A DNA stretch of 64,000 nucleotides from FEN-299 sp963727765 (GTDB lineage: Bacteria; Acidobacteriota; Vicinamibacteria; Vicinamibacterales; Fen-181). Both the position numbers and the translations under genes were made by a program. Under the pieces are notes generated by a model. It saw nothing but the letters and a program-made list of their open reading frames with translations, did no database searches and was not told the origin of the DNA. The stretch lies in the NCBI GenBank assembly GCA_963727765.1, contig CAVSGZ010000008.1, positions 248,001 to 312,000 on the forward strand, written 5' to 3'. Below, piece by piece: positions 59,116-64,000 of this stretch (within the stretch, counting starts at the first letter, position 1; each line of letters begins with the position of its first letter).

Positions 59116-60202
59116 CAACCGTCTTTGAAGTCAAGGAGAGTGGTCAGTCGGTGGCCAGCCTCCAAGACTGTTGATGTTTGACCATCGCGTTGAGGATGGT
59201 CAGGAGTTTGCGCATGGCGGCCGTCAGGGCGACCTTGGGTTTCTTGCCCGCGGCGACCAGGCGTTGGTAGAAGACCCGGATCACCGGGTTGTAGCGGGTG
59301 GCGACGAGAGCGGCCATATAGAGCGCCCCGCGGACGGTCACGCGGCCGCCCCAGATATGTCGCGATCCGCTGAGCGTGCCACTGTCGCGGTTGAAGGGGG
59401 CGACGCCGACCAACGCGGCGATTTCGCGCCGGCTCAGACGCCCGAGCTCGGGGAGGTCCGCGATCAGGACCGCGGCGGTGTTCGGGCCGATGCCGGGGAC
59501 AGATCGGAGGAGGTCCTCCTCGACCCGCCAGGCGGGGGTGGTTTCGAGCAGCCGGCCGATGTCGCGGGTCGTCTGCGCGAGCCGGCGTTCGAGCCAACGG
59601 ACGTGCTGGGTGATGTCGTGGCGGACGGTGGAGTCCCGCATCTGGCTGCGGCGATGCCGCTCGGCGACGAGCATCTCGAGCAGCTGCCGCCGCCGGGCGA
59701 CCAGAGCCGCGAGCCCCTCGAGCGCCGGATCAGGAAGCGGCCGAACCGGGGGCTCCACGCGTTCGGCAAACAAGGCGAGCACGCCGGCGTCGAGCCGGTC
59801 AGTCTTCGCCAGCAGGCCCAGCGCCTTCGCGAAGGCGCGGACCTGGCGCGGATTGACCACGACGACGGGCAAGCCGACCGCGGCCAGCGCGCTCACGACG
59901 GGGATCTCGTAGCCCCCGGTGGCTTCGAGCACGATGAGGGTGGGCGCCAGCGCCTGCAGGCGGGCGACCAGGGCGGTCAGGGCGGGCTCGTCCATGGTGG
60001 CCGACCAGGTCTCGCCGGACGGACGGACGGCGACTTCCAGCGAGGCTTTCGCGATGTCGATGCCGACATAGACCGGAGCGGTCGTCATGGGACCTCCACA
60101 GCACGGCGACGTCGACACCGCCCGGCCTTGTGGCATGCGGGCTCGTGGCCCCTTCAACCGTTCGGGCTGACGACGTGGCGATGGCGGCGCCCCTGCTACA
60201 CA
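59109..60202 (-). mobile_element. IS110-family insertion sequence between waaA and lpxK
   Basis: The region contains a complete IS110-type transposase gene. TGTGTAGCA (59109-59117) and TGCTACACA (60194-60202) are perfect 9-bp inverted repeats at the edges. IS110 elements lack classical terminal inverted repeats and target duplications, so the true ends may lie several to about 100 bp beyond, especially on the right, where the non-coding segment reaches lpxK at 60306. Confidence 0.7.
59144..60088 (-). CDS. IS110-family transposase (DEDD/Tnp_20)
   Basis: A 314-residue recombinase. The N-terminal RuvC-like DEDD domain has VYVGIDIAKASLEV, VLEATGGYEIPVVSAL and LLAKTDRLDAGVLALFAE, which supply the acidic residues. 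The C-terminal Tnp_20 domain has SVPGIGPNTAAVLIADLPEL and a serine-rich segment, FNRDSGTLSGSRHIWGG, that holds the candidate nucleophile. The start is placed at ATG 60088, preceded by GGAGG; the frame is open farther upstream but is not protein-like. Homologues act with a structured non-coding bridge RNA encoded in the element's own non-coding end. Confidence 0.93.
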   Translation of the reverse strand: MTTAPVYVGIDIAKASLEVAVRPSGETWSATMDEPALTALVARLQALAPTLIVLEATGGYEIPVVSALAAVGLPVVVVNPRQVRAFAKALGLLAKTDRLDAGVLALFAERVEPPVRPLPDPALEGLAALVARRRQLLEMLVAERHRRSQMRDSTVRHDITQHVRWLERRLAQTTRDIGRLLETTPAWRVEEDLLRSVPGIGPNTAAVLIADLPELGRLSRREIAALVGVAPFNRDSGTLSGSRHIWGGRVTVRGALYMAALVATRYNPVIRVFYQRLVAAGKKPKVALTAAMRKLLTILNAMVKHQQSWRLATD

Positions 60203-60305
60203 ACGGTCTGAAGACCGGGGGCGATGCGGGCTACCGTCTCGCCGGGCTGTAGATCCAGTAGTACGCGTTTTGATCGTCAAGATACAAGGGCCTACAAGTT
60301 CTCTT

Positions 60306-61343
60306 ATGTCCCTGGCCAGCACCATCTACGCCGGCCTCGCGCGCCAACGCCGCCGCTGGTACGCGCGCCGGCCGGACCGGCGCCGGCGGCTGTCCTGTCC
60401 CGTCGTCAGCGTCGGCAACGTGGTCGTCGGCGGCAGCGGCAAGACGCCGGTCGCCGCGCTGGTGGCTCGCCTGCTCCTGGAGGCCGGCCAGCGGCCGGCC
60501 ATTCTCACGCGCGGCTACGCCCGCGCCGCCGCGTCCAACGGCGTGACTGTCGTGAGCGACGGGCGGCAGGTGCTGGCCGATCTCGGCCACGCGGGAGACG
60601 AGCCGCTCATGCTCGCGCGCCAGTTGCCGGAGGTGCCGGTGCTCGTCTCGGCCGACCGCTACCTGGCCGGCCAGCTCGCGGAAACACGCCTCGGGTGCAC
60701 GATCCACGTGCTGGACGACGGGTTCCAGCACTTCGAACTCGAGCGCGACGTCGACCTCGTGCTGCTGTCGCCGGAGGAGGTCGAGCGCCCGACCACGCTG
60801 CCGTCCGGGCGGCTGCGGGAGCCGATCGACGTCGTGCGCGCCGCCTCCGCGGTGATCGTCGGCGATGCCGACGAGTCGCAGGCCGTGGCGGTCGGGCAGG
60901 CGGTTGGAGTTCGCGATGTGTTCCGACTCGAGCGGAGCCTCGATCGGCCGCGGCCGCTGGACGCCTCGGCGAACGGGGTGGCGCCGGACGCCGGCGCCCG
61001 CGTCTTGGCCGTCGCGGGCATCGCCAGGCCGGAGCGCTTCTTTGCCGCCGTCGAGGCTGCGGGCTGGGTCTTGGCGGACCGCCTGGCGTTCGCCGACCAC
61101 CACCGCTTCACGCGCGCCGACATCGACCTCATCGCCGCCGTACTGCGCACGGCGCGGGCCGACGTCGTGCTGACGACCGAGAAGGACGGCGTTCGGCTGG
61201 AACCGCTGCGCCCGCTGCCATTCGCGGTTGCCTGGGTGCCGCTGCGGGTGAGCGTAGAGCCGGCGGTCGAGTTCGCCGCGTGGCTCTTGGGGCGGCTGGG
61301 CAGCGGACAGCGGATCACGGTCGACGGGCGGGAAATGGCATAG
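60306..61343 (+). CDS. lpxK: Tetraacyldisaccharide 4'-kinase
   Basis: A 345-residue inner-membrane-associated kinase that phosphorylates the 4' position of the lipid A disaccharide. The Walker A motif is in GNVVVGGSGKTPVAAL, followed by RGYAR, GDEPLMLAR and the LpxK-specific DDGFQHFELERDVDLVLL. The N-terminus (SLASTIYAGLARQRRRWYAR) is the membrane-proximal helix. ATG at 60306. It directly follows the insertion element, so its expression may now rely on a promoter in or beyond that element. Confidence 0.93.
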   Translation: MSLASTIYAGLARQRRRWYARRPDRRRRLSCPVVSVGNVVVGGSGKTPVAALVARLLLEAGQRPAILTRGYARAAASNGVTVVSDGRQVLADLGHAGDEPLMLARQLPEVPVLVSADRYLAGQLAETRLGCTIHVLDDGFQHFELERDVDLVLLSPEEVERPTTLPSGRLREPIDVVRAASAVIVGDADESQAVAVGQAVGVRDVFRLERSLDRPRPLDASANGVAPDAGARVLAVAGIARPERFFAAVEAAGWVLADRLAFADHHRFTRADIDLIAAVLRTARADVVLTTEKDGVRLEPLRPLPFAVAWVPLRVSVEPAVEFAAWLLGRLGSGQRITVDGREMA

Positions 61344-61353
61344 CTGGCAGCCG

Positions 61354-62256
61354 ATGCGTCATCGTCTCGAATACTGGCTCGTGGCCCTCGCGGCCTTCGT
61401 CATCCGCCTCCTGCCGTGGCGCGTTCTGAGCGCCGCGGGCGAGTGGGTGGGGCTGGGCTTCTTTGCGCTCGGCGCGAGCCGGCGGCAAGTCGCGCTCGGC
61501 AATCTCGCTCGCGCCTTTCCCGAGCGCCGTCCGTCAGATCGCGCGCGAATCGCGCGTCGCGTCTTCCGGCACTTCGGCCGGATGCTGTTCGAGCTGCTCA
61601 AATTCAGCGCCCTCTCGCCCGACCAGATGCTGGCCCGGGTCGAGGTCGAAGGCGTCGAGAACGGGCGGGAGGCCTACGCCGCCGGGAACGGCGTCTTCTT
61701 CCTGACCGCGCATTTCGGCTCCTGGGAGGTCGACGGCCTGATACACGCCCTGGTGCTGGCGCCGATTGGCGTCATGGCCCGCCGGCTCGACAACCCCCGG
61801 CTCGACGCCATGCTCGAGCGCATCAGGCAGGGCACCGGCAACTGGGTGATCTACCGTAGCGGCGGCATCCGCCGCGCGCTGCGCGCGCTCGAGGCGGGGC
61901 AGGGCGTGGCGATCCTGATCGACCAGCACGTCCTCGGCGCCGACGCGACGACGGTCGATTTCTTCGGCAGGCCGGCGGCCACGACCACCGCGCTGGCCGC
62001 GCTGGCGCTCCGCACGGGCGCGCCGGTCGTCCCGGTCTTCTCGATCCCCACGGCGCCGGGGCGATACCGCATCGTGTACGAACGCCAGGTCGAACGGCCC
62101 TCGCCCGACACCGCGGACCCGATCCGCGAGTTCACCGGGCGCTGCACGGCCGTGCTCGAGACCTACGTCCGGCAATACCCGGAGCGGTGGCTCTGGATGC
62201 ACCGGCGCTGGCGCGACCCGGAGAGCACGGCTTCGAGGCCCGATGCCGATGCCTGA
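61354..62256 (+). CDS. lpxL: Lipid A biosynthesis lauroyl/myristoyl acyltransferase
   Basis: A 300-residue acyltransferase of the HtrB/LpxL/MsbB family with an N-terminal membrane helix. The H-x4-E catalytic motif is in FFLTAHFGSWEVDG (near residues 115-128), and the C-terminal RQYPERWLWMHRRWRDP is the family hallmark. It adds a secondary acyl chain to Kdo-lipid A. Ten bp separate it from lpxK, and it overlaps the waaF start by 14 bp. The numbered paralogue (LpxL or LpxM) cannot be decided from sequence alone. Confidence 0.9.
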   Translation: MRHRLEYWLVALAAFVIRLLPWRVLSAAGEWVGLGFFALGASRRQVALGNLARAFPERRPSDRARIARRVFRHFGRMLFELLKFSALSPDQMLARVEVEGVENGREAYAAGNGVFFLTAHFGSWEVDGLIHALVLAPIGVMARRLDNPRLDAMLERIRQGTGNWVIYRSGGIRRALRALEAGQGVAILIDQHVLGADATTVDFFGRPAATTTALAALALRTGAPVVPVFSIPTAPGRYRIVYERQVERPSPDTADPIREFTGRCTAVLETYVRQYPERWLWMHRRWRDPESTASRPDADA

Positions 62257-63298
62257 AACCATCGTGGTCCTGACGCCGAACTGGCTGGGTGACGCCGTGA
62301 TGGCGCTGCCCGCGATCGGAGCCGTGCGTCGGCGCCATCCCGATGCGCGACTTGTCGTGGCCGCCCGCGACCGGCTGGCCGGAGTCTTCCGGATGGTGTC
62401 CGGAGTCGACGACGTCCTGGCGCTGCGGGCGGAGTCCGGGTGGAGAGCCGCGACGGCGTGGCGGGCCGACGCGGAGACGCTGGCCCGTATCCGCGCGGAA
62501 ATCGCCGTGCTCCTGCCGAACTCGTTTCGCAGCGCGTGGACCGCACGCCGGGCGGGGATTCCCGAGCGCTGGGGCTACGCGGCCGACTGGCGGACGCTGC
62601 TGCTGACGAGATCCATCCGGAAGCCGCGCAGGCTCGTGCATCAATCGGAGTACTACACCGCGCTCGTCTCGGCGCTCGGCATGCCGGCCGCTGGCGAGCC
62701 GGCGAGGATTCTGGTCCCCGATGACGCCAGAGAACGGGCGATGGCGGTCCTGTCGGGACACGGAATCGGAACGAGCGCCGTGCTCGTCGGGATGGCGCCG
62801 GGAGCGGCATACGGTGGCGCGAAGCAGTGGCCGCCCGAGCGGTTCGGGCGTGTCGCCGGACTGTTGCGCGAGCGGCACGGCATCCTCACGGTCCTGGTCG
62901 GCAGCGCCGCCGACCGCGCGGCCGTCGAATGCCTGGGCCGCCGGCAAGGCGCGATCGACCTGATTGGCCGGACCGACCTGCCGCTGCTTCTCGGCCTGAT
63001 GACGCGCTTCCGCGCATTCGTGACCAACGACTCAGGCGCCATGCACCTCGCGGCGGCGGCCGGCCTCCCCGTGACCGCGATCTTCGGTCCGACGCGTGAG
63101 CGCGAGACGGCGCCGCTCGCTTCCGCCTCGCCGTCGGTAGCCCCTCATGCGATACTCACTGGCGACGCGTGGTGCCGCCCGTGCATGCTGCGCGAGTGCC
63201 CGTTCGATCACCGCTGTATGACCAGCATCGAGCCCGAGCGGGTCGCGGCGGCCGTCGAACGCCAGGTCGAACACCAGTCTGCGAGAGTCGACGCGTGA
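62243..63298 (+). CDS. waaF: Lipopolysaccharide heptosyltransferase II
   Basis: A 351-residue GT9-family enzyme transferring heptose from ADP-heptose to the inner core. The N-terminal VVLTPNWLGDAVMALPAIGAVRR, the middle GMAPGAAYGGAKQWPPERF and the C-terminal VTNDSGAMHLAAAAGLPVTAIFGPT are diagnostic. Its start lies inside the end of lpxL, and its stop overlaps the gmhB start (GTGA). An internal ATG two codons later (62249) is equally possible. Confidence 0.93.
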   Translation: MPMPETIVVLTPNWLGDAVMALPAIGAVRRRHPDARLVVAARDRLAGVFRMVSGVDDVLALRAESGWRAATAWRADAETLARIRAEIAVLLPNSFRSAWTARRAGIPERWGYAADWRTLLLTRSIRKPRRLVHQSEYYTALVSALGMPAAGEPARILVPDDARERAMAVLSGHGIGTSAVLVGMAPGAAYGGAKQWPPERFGRVAGLLRERHGILTVLVGSAADRAAVECLGRRQGAIDLIGRTDLPLLLGLMTRFRAFVTNDSGAMHLAAAAGLPVTAIFGPTRERETAPLASASPSVAPHAILTGDAWCRPCMLRECPFDHRCMTSIEPERVAAAVERQVEHQSARVDA

Positions 63299-63867
63299 AA
63301 CCAGCCGTGTTCCTCGACCGTGACGGCACCGTGATCGAGGAGGTGGGGTATCTCAACCGCCTCGACCGGGTCGCCTTCTTTCCCTGGAGCGTGGACGCGG
63401 TCCGCGTCCTCAACGACGCCGGCCTGCTCGTCATCGTGGTCACCAACCAGGCGGGGGTGGCACGCGGGTACTTCGACGAGCAGCTGGTCATCGACACTCA
63501 CGCGCTCATCGACGAGCGAATGCGGAACGGCCGCGCGCGGATCGACGGCTACTATTACTGCCCGCACCACCCGGACGGGAAGGTGGAGGCGTTTCGCGAG
63601 GTGTGCGACTGCCGGAAGCCGAAGCCAGGCATGATCCTCCGCGCGGCTCGCGAGCACGACATCGACGTCGCCCGCTCCTTCGTCGTCGGCGACCGCTGGC
63701 TCGATGTCGAGATGGGGCGGGCCGCCGGCGCGACGACGGTGCTGGTGAAGACCGGGTACGGCCTCGAAGACGACGACCGCCCGGACGGCCTCGAGGCCGA
63801 CAGGGTGGCCGAGAACCTGATGGACGCGGCAGGATGGATACTTCGGAGAATCAAGGAACAGGCCTGA
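63295..63867 (+). CDS. gmhB: D-glycero-D-manno-heptose 1,7-bisphosphate 7-phosphatase
   Basis: A 190-residue HAD-superfamily phosphatase in ADP-heptose synthesis. The nucleophile motif FLDRDGTVIEE, the second motif VVTNQAGVARGYF, the zinc-binding loop CPHHPDG...CDCRKPKPGM and VVGDRWLDVEMG are all present. The GTG start at 63295 overlaps the waaF stop. It directly precedes the next heptose gene, completing the pathway. Confidence 0.93.
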   Translation: MKPAVFLDRDGTVIEEVGYLNRLDRVAFFPWSVDAVRVLNDAGLLVIVVTNQAGVARGYFDEQLVIDTHALIDERMRNGRARIDGYYYCPHHPDGKVEAFREVCDCRKPKPGMILRAAREHDIDVARSFVVGDRWLDVEMGRAAGATTVLVKTGYGLEDDDRPDGLEADRVAENLMDAAGWILRRIKEQA

Positions 63868-63869
63868 CC

Positions 63870-64000
63870 ATGCAGAACTCCCGTTCCGCTAGTGCCCATG
63901 CCGCCGACCGCGACCGGCCGTCGCGCCTGCTCGCCGTGGTCGATTGCTTCGCCGATCGGCGCCTGGCTGTCGTCGGCGACATCGTGGCCGACGAGTTCCT
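63870..64000 (+). CDS. hldE: ADP-heptose synthase/kinase, N-terminal part (cut by window)
   Basis: The first 43 residues are visible: a short variable leader, then RLLAVVDCFADRRLAVVGDIVADEF. The VGDxxxDEF/Y strand-turn is the start of the PfkB-type sugar kinase domain of RfaE/HldE, which makes heptose bisphosphate. The gene order waaF-gmhB-rfaE supports this. Whether it is the bifunctional HldE or only the kinase (RfaE1) cannot be told. ATG at 63870. Confidence 0.7.
   Translation, partial: MQNSRSASAHAADRDRPSRLLAVVDCFADRRLAVVGDIVADEF

Overview
This window reads as a chromosomal segment of a high-GC, Gram-negative Acidobacteriota, most likely of the Vicinamibacterales type. The evidence is a duplicated-orphan ABC permease of the acidobacterial ADOP type, a TIGR02999-like ECF sigma factor paired with a Ser/Thr kinase, an OmpL-like beta-barrel porin beside an ammonium transporter, a small secreted protein family common in acidobacteria, and lipid A/heptose genes that require an outer membrane. 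Taxonomy is inferred from gene content only.

Layout. 1-5.6 kb: two polytopic glycosyltransferase-like proteins, a frameshifted ADOP permease and a DoxX protein. 6.2-13.7 kb: porin, ammonium transporter, and a peptide/amide scavenging set (secreted amidase, M19-like dipeptidase, amidohydrolase). 14-20.8 kb: two divergent signalling operons. One holds a hybrid histidine kinase, an HD-GYP regulator and a truncated sensor; the other holds a frameshifted MASE1-PAS protein and a hybrid histidine kinase. 21-23 kb: a tightly coupled phospholipid trio (CDP-alcohol phosphatidyltransferase, lipid kinase, CdsA). 23-29 kb: zinc-ribbon protein, SPFH protein, AsmA-like protein, a membrane/TPR pair and a benzoylformate-decarboxylase-like enzyme. 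30-37.5 kb: an ECF sigma factor with a membrane Ser/Thr kinase, a secreted alpha/beta hydrolase and a membrane PP2C/SpoIIE phosphatase. The kinase and phosphatase share a recognisable membrane-plus-GAF sensory block. 37.5-41.8 kb: cysteine-synthase-like enzyme, LemA, HtpX-like protease, a broken patatin and a DDAH-like hydrolase.

42.1-54.1 kb is a 12 kb integrative element inserted in the 3' end of tRNA-Leu(GAG). A 21-bp direct repeat (attL/attR) bounds it, with paired GTTAGC-type repeats just inside both ends. It carries a tyrosine integrase, an XRE repressor whose promoter is overlapped by a perfect 16-bp palindrome, an exonuclease-BRCT protein, excisionase-like HTH proteins, small zinc-ribbon proteins, a P4/D5-type primase-helicase next to an inverted-repeat array that could be its origin, an unrecognised 423-residue protein with internal repeats, a Fic protein behind a near-ideal AT-rich promoter, and a TPR/lipoprotein pair. 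No capsid, terminase or conjugation gene is visible, so it looks like a satellite-type or cryptic element.

54.2-64 kb is core chromosome. secG, tpiA, pgk and gap lie on the minus strand. Divergent from them are waaA, lpxK, lpxL, waaF, gmhB and the start of an hldE/rfaE-type gene, building Kdo-lipid A and heptose. An IS110-family insertion lies between waaA and lpxK. Three genes carry single-base frameshifts and one carries a small internal deletion; some of these may be assembly errors.
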